Numbered from the stretch's first letter, positions 25,446 to 35,226 are shown. The stretch is DNA of 64,000 nucleotides from Candidatus Andeanibacterium colombiense (GCA_029202985.1 CP119316.1:2356001-2420000), one strand, 5' to 3'. Numbers and translations: made by a program. The notes: generated from the letters alone by a model not told the origin.

Positions 25446-26513
25446 CTAGCGGCGGTCGTCCGCGGCATAAGTGGTGACCGACCGGTTGCTGGGGTGATTG
25501 GCCCCGTAGTTGGCATCCAGCAGGACCCGCGTGTCGCCGACCGGCTTGCCCGAGAAGCCGTCGTAGATCGCCCGTGCGATCAACGCGATCCGGTCGGTGC
25601 GATAGGCGCGGTCGTTCCCTCCGCCGGTCACGTAGATCGCCAGCGCGACCGAATGCCCGTCGGGCATGGTGACGATGCCGATATCGCTCGAGGTGTTGTA
25701 GAGCGATCCGGTCTTGTGCGCGACCGTGGTGCCGGCCGGCATCTGGCCCTTGATGCGGTTCTTGCCGGTCACGCAACGTTCCATCGTCGCAATCAGAAAG
25801 TTGCGGCTCGCCGGGCTCAGCCAGCGGCCTTCGTTGAGCCCCCTGAGCAGTTGGACCATCGCCAGCGGCGTCGCGGAATCGCGCGGGTCGATATAGAGCG
25901 ACGGATCGTGCTCCTGCTCGTCGCGCACCAGCGTGCCGATATCGCGGTTGAGGCTGAAGCCCTGGATGCCGGTGCGCTGGACCCAGGCGGTGACCGCCGC
26001 CGGTCCGCCCACTGCAGCCAGCAGCCCGTCGGTCGCCTCGTTGTTGCTGTGGATCAGCGCCTGTTCGATCAGCATGCGGGCGGGGAGAACCTGCCCTGGC
26101 TTCGACGGCGCCATGCCGGAAGATTTCCGCGACGGCAGCGTGACCATCTTGGGGAGCGGATCGTCGAGCGTCCAGCGGCCCTTGTCGACCCCGTCGAGGA
26201 AGGTCGAGACGATCGCGACCTTGCTGGTGCTGGCCATCGGGAAACGCTGGTTGCCGAGGATCGAAACCTGCTCGCCGGTCTTCAGGTCAAGCGCGGCGAC
26301 GCCGATGCGGCCCTGGGTGCCTTCGGCGAGGCGAGCGACATATTCTTCGAGCTGCGAGCTGGGCGCGGCTTGGAAAATGACCGGCGCGCGCGGCTGGGTT
26401 CCGAACGTCCGATCGAAGGCGTTCTCGAAATTCTCGGCGCCCGCCTGCATCGGCGACAGCGCCGCGGCGGCAAAAGCCAGTGCTGTTAGTACCCGTCCAA
26501 TCTTGTTTGCCAT
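25446..26513 (-). CDS. Class A beta-lactamase-like serine hydrolase
   Basis: 355 residues from ATG 26513 (signal peptide ending near QAGA, about residue 26), so exported to the periplasm. Class A motifs are present: S95-T-S-K98 (Ser70/Lys73 equivalents), S156-N-N158 where most enzymes have SDN (Ser130-Asp-Asn132), an omega-loop Glu199 (Glu166 equivalent) and K267-T-G (Lys234). The residue at the Asn170 position is Asp203. An N-terminal insertion (about residues 30-60) precedes the fold. Either a true beta-lactamase of divergent type or a related serine hydrolase is possible. In-frame ATGs at 26543 and 26555 are less likely starts. Confidence 0.82.
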   Translation of the reverse strand: MANKIGRVLTALAFAAAALSPMQAGAENFENAFDRTFGTQPRAPVIFQAAPSSQLEEYVARLAEGTQGRIGVAALDLKTGEQVSILGNQRFPMASTSKVAIVSTFLDGVDKGRWTLDDPLPKMVTLPSRKSSGMAPSKPGQVLPARMLIEQALIHSNNEATDGLLAAVGGPAAVTAWVQRTGIQGFSLNRDIGTLVRDEQEHDPSLYIDPRDSATPLAMVQLLRGLNEGRWLSPASRNFLIATMERCVTGKNRIKGQMPAGTTVAHKTGSLYNTSSDIGIVTMPDGHSVALAIYVTGGGNDRAYRTDRIALIARAIYDGFSGKPVGDTRVLLDANYGANHPSNRSVTTYAADDRR

Positions 26514-26685
26514 ATCCGACCCTAGCTTAAACAAGCTGAGCATCTGATTAAACACGGCGCACCGCGGCGCAACCGCCCGCGCGACGAACCGACTCCCATA
26601 AACCGACGAAACGTGCGCAATCGCGCCAAATCGCTGGATTTGCGAGGCGAATCGCGGGAACCGCCGAGTGCGGGCACGAATCGAA

Positions 26686-26718
26686 AAGGGCCGGGGAATC
26701 GCTTCCCCGGCCCTTCGT
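26686..26718 (-). terminator. Intrinsic terminator of groEL
   Basis: A 13-bp stem AAGGGCCGGGGAA (26686-26698) / TTCCCCGGCCCTT (26703-26715) with a 4-base loop, starting 20 bases beyond the groEL stop. On the minus strand it is followed by a short T run. Confidence 0.85.
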
Positions 26719-26737
26719 GTTCGCTGACGAGGCTGGC

Positions 26738-28378
<1,641 letters not shown>

Positions 28379-28445
28379 GTGACTAACCTTTCAAATTGGA
28401 ATGTTCCGAATGTTCGCAGTGACCATAGGCCTGCGAAGGCTTGGG

Positions 28446-28733
28446 TCAGCCGATCACCCCGAGGATGTCGCTTTCCTTCATGATCAGCAGGTCTTCCCCG
28501 TCGATCTTGACCTCGGTGCCCGACCACTTGCCGAACAGCACGCGGTCGCCCGCCTTCACGTCGAGCGGGGTGATCGTGCCGTCTTCGGCGCGCGCGCCGG
28601 TGCCGGTGGAGACGATTTCGCCTTCACTCGGCTTTTCCTTGGCGCTGTCGGGGATGATGATGCCGCCAGCCGTTTTTTCTTCGGCTTCGATGCGGCGGAC
28701 CAGCACGCGGTCGTGCAGCGGACGGAATGCCAT
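28446..28733 (-). CDS. groES: Co-chaperonin GroES (10 kDa)
   Basis: 95 residues. It starts MAFRPLHDRVLVRRIEAEE, has the mobile loop TAGGIIIPDSAKEKP and ends with the usual KIDGEDLLIMKESDILGVI. It caps the GroEL ring. The ATG at 28733 follows AGAGG; a longer frame to 28772 would start inside the operator and is rejected. First gene of groES-groEL. Confidence 0.98.
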   Translation of the reverse strand: MAFRPLHDRVLVRRIEAEEKTAGGIIIPDSAKEKPSEGEIVSTGTGARAEDGTITPLDVKAGDRVLFGKWSGTEVKIDGEDLLIMKESDILGVIG

Positions 28734-28765
28734 AAGATGACCTCTTCCAATAAAAGTTGAAGCGA

Positions 28766-28792
28766 TTGGCACTCCCCTCTCGAGAGTGCCAG
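28766..28792 (-). promoter_or_regulatory. CIRCE operator (HrcA binding site)
   Basis: TTGGCACTC (28766-28774), 9 bases, GAGTGCCAG (28784-28792). This fits the CIRCE pattern TTAGCACTC-N9-GAGTGCTAA with paired changes at the third position of the arms. It lies 33 bp upstream of the groES start, the usual location. Confidence 0.92.
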
Positions 28793-28883
28793 CGGCGCGG
28801 ATATGGTGAGGCGGCCGGGGCGGGTCAAGCGGATTCCGGTGAATTATTTCGCGTTCAGGCCGGCGCCGGGCGCAAGCGGTGAA

Positions 28884-30263
28884 TCAAACGGGCAGCAGGC
28901 CCAGCCGTTCGCGCCGCATCCAGCGCCGCAGCATCAGCCCGGCGACCACCACCAGCCCGACCGCGAGCCCGATCCACACGCCGGTCCCTTCCAGCGCGGT
29001 CCAGAAGCCGAGGGCGAGCGAGCACGCGAGTCCCGGCACCCAATAGCCGAATATCGCGAAACCCATCGGAATGCGCGTGTCCTGCAGTCCGCGCAGCGCC
29101 CCCATCGCCACCGACTGGATTCCGTCGAACAGCTGGAACGCGGCGGCCACCATCATGTAGCGCACGCCGAACATCACCAGCGCGGCGTTGGCGGCCGCGT
29201 TCACATCGACATAGAGCGACAGCAGCAGGCGCGGCACCAGCAGGAAGGCGGCCGCGCTCACCGTCATGAAGGCAGTGCCCGAGACGATCGCCGCCCAGCC
29301 GGCCAGGCCGATCGCGGGCAGGTTCTTCGCGCCGTAGTGATAGCCGACCCGGATCGCCGCCGCCTGGCCGATCGCGAAAGGCACCTGGAAGGCGAAGGAC
29401 GAGAGGTTGAGCGCCAGCGTATGCCCGGCGAGCTCCGCCGGGCCGATCCGCCCCATCAGGAAGGCCGCGCCGCTGAAGAAGGCGCCCTCGGCCAGCACTG
29501 TTATCGCCACTGGCGCGCCGATCCGCAGGATATCGCCGAAGCGCTTCCATTCGGTGCGCCAGAACCGCCCCCAGATGCGATAGCGGCGCAGCACGCGGTT
29601 GTGGCGGATCGCCAGCGCATAGGCGCCGAAGCTGACCAGCGACGCGATCACCGTGGCGATCGCCGATCCGTCGAGCCCGAGGGCCGGCGCGCCGAAATGG
29701 CCGAACACCAGCATGTAATTGCCCAGGCAGTTCACCAGCACGCCGAAGCCGGTGATCGCGGTCGCATAGAACGGCCGGCCGAGCGCCGAGACGAAGCTGC
29801 GCAGCACATTGGCCAGGATCATCCCGGGCATCGCCCACAGCAGCAGCGCCAGATATTCTCCCGCCCGGGCGGAGACCACCGGGTCCTGTCCGGTCAGCAC
29901 CATCAGCCGCTCGCCCTGCGAACACAGCAGCATGCCCAGCGCCGAAACGATCAGCGCCAGCCACAGCGCCATGCGGACCGAGCGTCGCACTTCGCGCACC
30001 GCGTGCCGGCGCCGGCCCAGCTCGGCCGCGATCAGCGCCGCGACCGCACCGGTGAAGCCCGACAGGCTCCACACGATCACCCCGAACACCGAGATGCTCA
30101 GGCTCGCCGCCGCCAGCGCCTCGCTGCCCAGGCGCGCGACGAAGATCACGTCGGTCGCATGGGTCGCCATCTGCAGCAGACCGGCGAGCGCCAGCGGCAC
30201 CGCGAGGCGCAGTGTCGCGGCGAGTTCGGTTCGCCAGGTCGGGTGAGCATCGGTCTCGAACAT
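28884..30263 (-). CDS. MATE-family multidrug/toxin exporter
   Basis: 459 residues with about 12 membrane helices. The MATE pattern is visible in the first half, with RLAVPLALAGLLQMATHATDVIFVARLG, and again in the second, with RIGAPVAITVLAEGAFFS and FDGIQSVAMGALRGLQDTRIP. It exports drugs or metabolites by Na+ or H+ antiport. ATG 30263 is preferred; an in-frame start about ten residues earlier (30293) is possible. It lies upstream of and in the same direction as groES but has its own region. It is divergent from the cytochrome c gene. Confidence 0.88.
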   Translation of the reverse strand: MFETDAHPTWRTELAATLRLAVPLALAGLLQMATHATDVIFVARLGSEALAAASLSISVFGVIVWSLSGFTGAVAALIAAELGRRRHAVREVRRSVRMALWLALIVSALGMLLCSQGERLMVLTGQDPVVSARAGEYLALLLWAMPGMILANVLRSFVSALGRPFYATAITGFGVLVNCLGNYMLVFGHFGAPALGLDGSAIATVIASLVSFGAYALAIRHNRVLRRYRIWGRFWRTEWKRFGDILRIGAPVAITVLAEGAFFSGAAFLMGRIGPAELAGHTLALNLSSFAFQVPFAIGQAAAIRVGYHYGAKNLPAIGLAGWAAIVSGTAFMTVSAAAFLLVPRLLLSLYVDVNAAANAALVMFGVRYMMVAAAFQLFDGIQSVAMGALRGLQDTRIPMGFAIFGYWVPGLACSLALGFWTALEGTGVWIGLAVGLVVVAGLMLRRWMRRERLGLLPV

Positions 30264-30441
30264 AAAGCCGGCCCGGATAGGGGCGCTGCGCATTCGTGGA
30301 AAGGAACAATTGAAACCGGCCGGGCAATCTCGGGCGGGCTGCGGCAAGCGGGTCACAGGCGCGGCCAATCCGTGCGTCGGGGCTTGGCAGATTTGCGCGT
30401 TCAGGGCATGAGCCGGGCGCGATTTTTCGGAGACTGAACCC

Positions 30442-30873
30442 ATGAATGCACTGAAGCTTGCCGCCGCGCTCGGGCTTGGCGCGCTGCTCGCCGGTTGCGG
30501 CGGCAGCGGAAGCGAAGCCACCGTCGAAGCCACCGAGAGCGCCGCCGCGCCGAGCGAGACCGCCACCGTCGCCGCAGCCGCGACCGCGCCCGCCTCCTTC
30601 GCGATCTGCAGCGCCTGCCACTCGGTCAACAAGGGGGAGAACGGCATCGGCCCCTCGCTGCACGCGATCTATGGCACCAAGGCTGGCGAAGTCGCCGGCT
30701 TCGAATTCAGTCCCGAACTGCTCAAGGCGGGCCTGACCTGGGACGATGCGACGCTCGACAAGTGGCTCGCCAATCCGCAGGCGCTGGTGCCGGGCACCAA
30801 GATGAGCTTCGGCGGGCTGCCCGATGCGGCCCAACGCAAGGAAGTGATCGAATACCTCAAGACGCTGAAGTAA
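30442..30873 (+). CDS. Lipoprotein c-type cytochrome, class I
   Basis: 143 residues. Lipobox LLAGC (Cys19), an Ala/Glu-rich linker, then a single class I cytochrome c domain with heme-binding CSACH at residues 56-60, GPSLHAIYG and a Met ligand in PGTKMSFGG, ending VIEYLKTLK. It resembles short mono-heme electron carriers (cytochrome c552/c2 type) tethered to a membrane by lipid. The direct electron partner is unknown. The next gene follows after 5 bp. Confidence 0.9.
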   Translation: MNALKLAAALGLGALLAGCGGSGSEATVEATESAAAPSETATVAAAATAPASFAICSACHSVNKGENGIGPSLHAIYGTKAGEVAGFEFSPELLKAGLTWDDATLDKWLANPQALVPGTKMSFGGLPDAAQRKEVIEYLKTLK

Positions 30874-30878
30874 GCCCC

Positions 30879-31310
30879 ATGCCCCGGGCCGGCCAGATCG
30901 AGGTCCGCATGCGGATCGTGATCGAGAATCCGGTCCCGGGTGTGCCGCACGCGCTGCAGCAGGACGACACGCCGCTCGATCCCAAGGCCTCGGCCGCGGG
31001 CGAGGCGCTGGTGTTCGACTTCGCGGTCAGGATCGGGCGCTCCGCAAGCGGGGCGCCCAAATTCTTCGGCAAGCAGGTCCGCCCGGAAGGGCCCACCCGC
31101 CGCTTCGTCTATATCCGCATTGGCACGCTGGCGGGCGATCCCGCCTCGGCATGGACCCGGCGGATGAAGATCGACATCCACGATATCAACCCGGCGCTGC
31201 TTGAGGCCGCGGAGCGGGGCGGAGCGCTGGCTGGGACGATCGACGGGACGGGGAAAGACGGCAGCCCGGCCTGCGCGACGATCCGGCCGGTGGCGTGGTC
31301 GGTCATCTGA
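30879..31310 (+). CDS. DUF5990-like conserved protein
   Basis: 143 residues from ATG 30879. A small cytosolic protein with MRIVIENPVPGVPHALQQ, DFAVRIGRSASGAPKFFGKQVRPEG and TRRFVYIRIGTLAGDP. This pattern agrees with the DUF5990 family as I remember it, with moderate confidence. Function unknown. It begins 5 bp after the cytochrome stop and so is probably translated from the same message. An internal ATG at 30909 is an alternative start. Confidence 0.65.
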   Translation: MPRAGQIEVRMRIVIENPVPGVPHALQQDDTPLDPKASAAGEALVFDFAVRIGRSASGAPKFFGKQVRPEGPTRRFVYIRIGTLAGDPASAWTRRMKIDIHDINPALLEAAERGGALAGTIDGTGKDGSPACATIRPVAWSVI

Positions 31311-31337
31311 TCCGGACGTTACATTTGAGTCCGCTTT

Positions 31338-31841
31338 TCAGGTTCGTCGAGCGGGGCGCCAACGCGGTCTGCTGGGGCCGGTCCAGATATGCCAGATCGC
31401 ATACCATCCGACCGCAACGAACACCCAACCAACCAGGCAGCACAGAGCCACCCACGCGAACCGCAGCGGAGTTCCGTCGGCGGTCACATGGCCGAGGCGG
31501 CGCACCCTGAGGTCTCCGCTCAGCACATCGACACTGAAACAGATCGCACCGGCGGTCAGCAGCGTAATGCTCGCGAGCAGGATCAGCGGCTTGCCCCTTA
31601 GGCGGGGCGGGAGCCATAGCTCGTTCCAATCGCCAATGCTCGCCAGCCAGAATACGGCCCCGACCGCGATGCAGCCGAGGGCGACGACGGCGGTAACAGC
31701 GAACAGCGCCGGCTCGGTCCACATCGCCACAGGGCGATCCCACAATACGTGCGTGCGGCCATCGGCCAGGTCGGCTGTCAGCGTGATCGCAGGCAGGGTG
31801 AACGCCGCCGCAACCACCCATAGCCAAAGGCGCCGCTTCAT
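31338..31841 (-). CDS. Predicted membrane protein, four helices
   Basis: About 167 residues with four hydrophobic segments (around LWLWVVAAAFTLPAITL, ALFAVTAVVALGCIAVGAVF, ILLASITLLTAGAICF and FAWVALCCLVGWVFVAVGW). I recognise no family. The ATG at 31841 puts an Arg-rich start ahead of the first helix; an in-frame ATG at 31877 would add 12 residues. It is convergent with the DUF5990-like gene. Confidence 0.6.
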   Translation of the reverse strand: MKRRLWLWVVAAAFTLPAITLTADLADGRTHVLWDRPVAMWTEPALFAVTAVVALGCIAVGAVFWLASIGDWNELWLPPRLRGKPLILLASITLLTAGAICFSVDVLSGDLRVRRLGHVTADGTPLRFAWVALCCLVGWVFVAVGWYAIWHIWTGPSRPRWRPARRT

Positions 31842-32050
31842 ACGCTCGCCAGCTACTGGCGCTCGCCGAGGTTTCATTTCCCGCCCGCTCCCCCTGGATG
31901 TCGCCGACCGAAAACAATTATGCGGGTGCGCAGCCTAAGAAAGGCTGAAACACTTCTACGGACATTTCGCTTTTTTTGCGGGCGAAGACACCGCAGATAG
32001 GCGGTGCGAGGGGCGAGATCGTTGGAGGCGCCCTGAGAGCTACGCCAACG

Positions 32051-32080
32051 AAAAAGGGCGGCCCCGGGGGGCCGCCCTTC
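32051..32080 (-). terminator. Intrinsic terminator after the 32102 gene
   Basis: AAGGGCGGCCCC (32054-32065) pairs with GGGGCCGCCCTT (about 32068-32079). On the minus strand it is followed by five T. It lies 22 bases beyond the stop codon at 32102. The flanks match the rplL terminator at 32981 almost base for base. Confidence 0.85.
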
Positions 32081-32101
32081 CGTCTCTCGCTGGAGAAAAT
32101 C

Positions 32102-32695
32102 TCAGACCGCGCCGGGCACGTAGCGGCGGACGGGCGCGGCCTCGGCCGGAACGGGTGCCGGCGCATCGCTGCGTTCGGCCTTGTCGCATTTGCCGGAGCT
32201 GACTTCCTGCTTCATCGGCTGCTGGCTCGCGCCGTCGGAGCTGATGCGCACGGTGCGGGTGCAGCCGTTCGCGTCGGTCGAGGACTGGACCATGGTGAAA
32301 TGGCTGCCGGCGGGCAGGTTGCCGCTGGCCACCAGCTGCCCGGGCGCACCGGCCGTTGCCTGGGCGACGCTGCCGGCGCTGCGTTCCAGCGCGGCCATCT
32401 GGCGCATCATTGCGTCATGACGGGCCTGCATGGCGGCGACCATCCGGTCCATCCCGGCAAACGGATCGCCGGCCTGGGCGAAGGGATCGCCGAAAGCGGT
32501 CGCGCGGCTGCGCGCCCCGGGCTCGACGGTGACCTTGGGCGCGACATCGCCGACATAGGCGATATGCGCGACCGAACCGTCGGGCAGGGCGACATCCATG
32601 TGGTGGGTCTTGGCGGTTTCGGCATAAGCGGTGCCGGCGGCGAGGGCGAGGGCGGCGGCGGCTCCGGCGAGAAGGGCGATGTGCATGCGGCGCAT
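32102..32695 (-). CDS. Exported protein of unknown function
   Basis: 197 residues. A clear Sec signal (MRRMHIALLAGAAAALALAA then GTAYAE, cleavage near residue 25). The mature chain has a short beta start (HHMDVALPDGSVAHIAYVGD), a Met/Ala/Gln-rich helical middle (MDRMVAAMQARHDAMMRQMAA) and a conserved-looking NGCTRTVRISSDG with SGKCDK, so one disulfide is possible. The C-terminus is Ala/Pro-rich. I do not recognise the family; function unknown. Confidence 0.7.
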   Translation of the reverse strand: MRRMHIALLAGAAAALALAAGTAYAETAKTHHMDVALPDGSVAHIAYVGDVAPKVTVEPGARSRATAFGDPFAQAGDPFAGMDRMVAAMQARHDAMMRQMAALERSAGSVAQATAGAPGQLVASGNLPAGSHFTMVQSSTDANGCTRTVRISSDGASQQPMKQEVSSGKCDKAERSDAPAPVPAEAAPVRRYVPGAV

Positions 32696-32980
32696 GGAAT
32701 CTCTCCGTAGGCTGAATCGGTGCCGCCAAATCTATCCCGCGAAGCTGAACGCCCGATGACCGGGATGGACGGCGCCCAACCGCCGCACCCACGGCACGGC
32801 GTATCCTGAAAGCGTCGCTTTATCCCGGAATCGCGCCACCGCGGATTGTCGCGCGCGGCCAGTCGTGAAAGGATTCGCGTTGAGTGGCCTGCGCCTTGGC
32901 CGACCCCCGGTCCAAGGTCCCCCCGGATAAGCACCCAGAAATCTTATTCCGGCGCAGGTCACTCATCTGCCGGATAAACG

Positions 32981-33008
32981 AAAAGGGCGGCCCCTGAGGA
33001 CCGCCCTT
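32981..33008 (-). terminator. Intrinsic terminator of rplJ-rplL
   Basis: AAGGGCGG (32983-32990) pairs with CCGCCCTT (33001-33008), with an inner CC/GG extension. On the minus strand it is followed by four T. It lies about 80 bases beyond the rplL stop. Confidence 0.8.
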
Positions 33009-33024
33009 CCGTGTGATCGCCTGG

Positions 33025-33044
33025 ATCCCCGCCTGCGCGGGGAT
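33025..33044. repeat. Half REP-like hairpin, copy 4
   Basis: ATCCCCGC/GCGGGGAT stem (33025-33032 with 33037-33044). It is identical in core to the right-hand arm of the elements at 1037 and 34341. Only one arm is present, just after the rplL gene. Confidence 0.6.
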
Positions 33045-33090
33045 GAAGCAAGGCCCAGGCCGCGCGCTTCGCACGCGGCCTGGGCTTGGA

Positions 33091-33468
33091 TTACTTGAGC
33101 TCGACGACGCCGCCGGCTTCTTCGATCTTCTTCTTGATGTCTTCGGCTTCGGCCTTCGACACGCCTTCCTTGATCGCCTTCGGTGCTTCTTCGACCAGCG
33201 CCTTGGCTTCGCCCAGGCCCAGGCCGGTGATGGCACGGACTTCCTTGATGACGTTGATCTTCTTGCCACCATCGCTGGTGAGGATCACGTCGAACTCGGT
33301 CTTTTCTTCGGCGGCTTCGGCGGCGGCGCCACCGCCCGCGGGGGCAGCAACGGCAACGGCGGCAGCGGCGGAAACGCCCCATGCTTCTTCAAGCGCCTTG
33401 GCGAGTTCGGCGGCTTCGAGAACCGTCAGCTTCGAGAGATCTTCGACGATCTTTGCGATATCGGCCAT
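33091..33468 (-). CDS. rplL: 50S ribosomal protein L7/L12
   Basis: 125 residues. N-terminal dimerisation helices (IVEDLSKLTVLEAAELAKALEE), an Ala/Gly-rich hinge, and the factor-binding C-terminal domain with EKTEFDVILT and KVRAITGLGLGEAKALVE in variant form (EVRAITGLGLGEAK). It forms the stalk that recruits elongation factors. It follows rplJ by 63 bp on the minus strand. Confidence 0.97.
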   Translation of the reverse strand: MADIAKIVEDLSKLTVLEAAELAKALEEAWGVSAAAAVAVAAPAGGGAAAEAAEEKTEFDVILTSDGGKKINVIKEVRAITGLGLGEAKALVEEAPKAIKEGVSKAEAEDIKKKIEEAGGVVELK

Positions 33469-33531
33469 TTCAAATACTCCAAATGATAGCTTGGCCCGAC
33501 AGGTGCCGGGTAAATTCGCTGGAAAAACCTC

Positions 33532-34047
33532 TTACGCGGCGTCTTTCGCGGCATAGGCGCCGAAGACACGCGCCAGCTTCGCCGCCGGAGCGGTGGAAAG
33601 CTGGGCGAGCTTGGTCGCCGGAGCCTGAACGAGACCGACAAGCGTTGCCCGCAGCTGGTCGAGCGAGGGCAGGGAGGCGAGCGCCTTAACCCCTGCTTCG
33701 TCGAGCAACTGACCGCCCATGGAACCACCCACGATTTCGAGCTTCGGGTTCGTCTTGGCGAAGTCCACGACCGCCTTTGCGGCGGCAACCGGGTCGACCG
33801 AAGTCGCCAGCGCCGTCGGGCCCGACAGATAGCTGTCGATGCCGGCGTAGTCCGTGTCCTTGATGGCAAGCTTGGCAAGACGGTTCTTCGCAACCTTGTA
33901 GGTCGCACCCGCATCCCGCATCTTCGTGCGCAGGTCGGTGGACTGGGCCACGGACAAGCCGAGGTTGCGGGTGACAACCACCACGCCGACCTCGTTGAAG
34001 GTTGCGTTGAGCGAAGCGACCGAGTCGGCTTTTTGCGAACGATCCAT
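33532..34047 (-). CDS. rplJ: 50S ribosomal protein L10
   Basis: 171 residues. It starts MDRSQKADSVASLN; rRNA-binding N-terminal part with VVVTRNLGLSVAQ and YKVAKNRLAKLA; C-terminal helix for L7/L12 binding. Here rplJ-rplL forms a separate minus-strand operon instead of preceding rpoB in the same direction. The long 5' leader (34048-34284) agrees with autoregulation by L10 binding, which is known in this family. Confidence 0.97.
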   Translation of the reverse strand: MDRSQKADSVASLNATFNEVGVVVVTRNLGLSVAQSTDLRTKMRDAGATYKVAKNRLAKLAIKDTDYAGIDSYLSGPTALATSVDPVAAAKAVVDFAKTNPKLEIVGGSMGGQLLDEAGVKALASLPSLDQLRATLVGLVQAPATKLAQLSTAPAAKLARVFGAYAAKDAA

Positions 34048-34284
34048 GCCTTACTCCTTCACAAATGACCGCCCGGATTGATGGGCGGCCGGCTACGTAT
34101 GTCCATGCCGACGAATCGGCACGGGCGAGTCCGTTGAGGGGAAGGAGTGCGTTTTGAAACGCTGATGCGCGACAACGGCAAAAGCCGGGGCAGCGCGTAA
34201 ATCTCTTTCCCGTCTAGGCTGGAAATTAAGGAGGCCCAATTGCCTCCACCAACTGTCTCGGACGGATGACCCCCGAAGAGGTCG
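34048..34284 (-). promoter_or_regulatory. Long rplJ 5' leader, probable L10 leader
   Basis: About 235 bases of untranslated RNA are predicted from the promoter at 34291-34318 to the rplJ start. On the minus strand it contains a GGAGGC/GCCTCC hairpin (around 34230-34250) and a GGGCGG/CCGCCC hairpin close to the ribosome-binding site (AAGGAG, just before rplJ), a plausible switch for SD exposure. In many bacteria this region binds L10-L7/L12 to repress translation. I infer the same here from position and folding only. Confidence 0.5.
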
Positions 34285-34290
34285 AGGGCG

Positions 34291-34318
34291 CAATTAGCGG
34301 AAAACGGCCAAGAGTCAA
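34291..34318 (-). promoter_or_regulatory. Probable rplJ-rplL promoter
   Basis: On the minus strand, TTGACT (34318-34313), 16 bases, TAATTG (34296-34291). It is the best sigma70-like match upstream of rplJ and leaves a long leader, as expected for an L10-controlled operon. Confidence 0.5.
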
Positions 34319-34340
34319 GAAAGCCGCGGCCCCAAACGCT

Positions 34341-34414
34341 GAGCCCCCGCGCAGGCGGGGGTCTCAGGCCGGCATGGTCGTGTCCGCCGGATGGAGGTCC
34401 CCGCCTGCGCGGGA
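34341..34414. repeat. REP/BIME-like palindromic element, copy 5
   Basis: CCCCCGC/GCGGGGG hairpin (34344-34361) and TCCCCGC/GCGGGA hairpin (34398-34413), with the gtctcaggc spacer start. It is the closest match to copy 1 at 1037. It lies between the 3' end of the HTH gene and the rplJ promoter. Confidence 0.75.
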
Positions 34415-34432
34415 GCATTGGAGAAGGGAGGC

Positions 34433-34663
34433 CTACTCGTCCTCGCTGGCCGAGCTCGCCTTCCCATCGAACCCCAGCACTTCGCCCGGCTGGCACTCCA
34501 GCTCGCGGCAGATCGCCTCGAGGGTCGAGAAGCGGATCGCCTTGGCCTTGCCGGTCTTGAGGATCGAGAGGTTCGCGAGGGTGAGGCCGATCCGTTCGGC
34601 CAGCTCGGTCAGGGTCATCCGCCTTGCGTGGAGCAGATCGTCGAGTTTCACGAAAATCGGCAT
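34433..34663 (-). CDS. YozG-like Cro/C1-type HTH regulator
   Basis: 76 residues, essentially one helix-turn-helix domain: KLDDLLHARRMTLTELAERIG, then TLANLSILKTGKAKAIRFSTLEAICREL and CQPGEVL. It belongs to the short Xre/YozG type that commonly pairs with DUF2975 membrane proteins. The ATG (34663) overlaps the DUF2975 stop as TGATG, so the two are coupled. It probably binds the ATCGAT-rich region upstream of the operon at 35381-35463 (inference). Confidence 0.88.
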   Translation of the reverse strand: MPIFVKLDDLLHARRMTLTELAERIGLTLANLSILKTGKAKAIRFSTLEAICRELECQPGEVLGFDGKASSASEDE

Positions 34664-35226
34664 CACACGGTTCCTTCCAGATCGTCGCGCATCTCGGCGC
34701 CCTTGCGGAAGACGCGGGCGAGGATGAACAGGACCAGGGCCAGGCCGATGCCGGTGAGCGAGAAATCCGTCGTGACCGAGAAGGTCCCTTCCACCAGTTG
34801 CGGCTTGAGCCATTCCGACAGCAGCATCGCCGGCAGCTCAACCAGCTGGATCGCGATCGCGGTCCACGCCATCCGGGACAGACGGCCGGCGTTGGCGGCG
34901 GTGAACGGATCGCCCTGGCCGACCGTGTCGATGATCTGCGCGAGGCGGGTGACGAAATCGTACGCGAGGGTGAGGCTGACCATGGTGAACAGCAGCACCA
35001 CCAGCACCGCGCCGGTGACGTCGTTACGCGCGGCACCCGCGACCACGATCTTGATGGTTTCCGGCGGGACGCCGCCATTGATAACGGTGATCGCGGCGAC
35101 GATCCCGATCAGGGCCATGGCCAGCGCCAGGACCACGCGGATCAGGATCGTGCCGAGCTTGGCGGTGACCAGCAGGATGTCCCTTCGGGGCAGGCCGTCG
35201 GTGGTCCAGGTTTCATCTTTGGGCAT
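34663..35226 (-). CDS. DUF2975 membrane protein
   Basis: 187 residues with four membrane helices (around LGTILIRVVLALAMALIGIVAA, VTGAVLVVLLFTMVSLTLAY, MAWTAIAIQLVELPAMLL and GIGLALVLFILARVFRKG). RLAQIIDTVGQGDPFTAANAGRL between helices 2 and 3 is the family signature. It starts at ATG 35226 behind GGAGG. DUF2975 proteins are nearly always encoded with a small YozG-type HTH, as here; a membrane sensor of the regulator is the usual proposal. It follows a 40-aa peptide gene by 31 bp. Confidence 0.85.
   Translation of the reverse strand: MPKDETWTTDGLPRRDILLVTAKLGTILIRVVLALAMALIGIVAAITVINGGVPPETIKIVVAGAARNDVTGAVLVVLLFTMVSLTLAYDFVTRLAQIIDTVGQGDPFTAANAGRLSRMAWTAIAIQLVELPAMLLSEWLKPQLVEGTFSVTTDFSLTGIGLALVLFILARVFRKGAEMRDDLEGTV

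Larger units (their letters stand above)
32696..33090. other. Non-coding stretch between exported-protein gene and rplL
   Basis: 395 bp. It holds the presumed promoter region of the 32102 gene, a CCTTGG/CCAAGG hairpin (about 32894-32917), the rplL terminator (32981-33008) and a half REP hairpin (33025-33044). No open frame in it shows protein-like content beyond GC-rich shadows. Confidence 0.55.

Noticed and set aside
24808..25776. A 322-codon minus-strand frame with its own Ala/Ser-rich repeats across both SDAA genes
   Set aside because: The repeats simply reflect the 12-base units read in reverse. It runs through two terminators and into the beta-lactamase-like gene in another frame.
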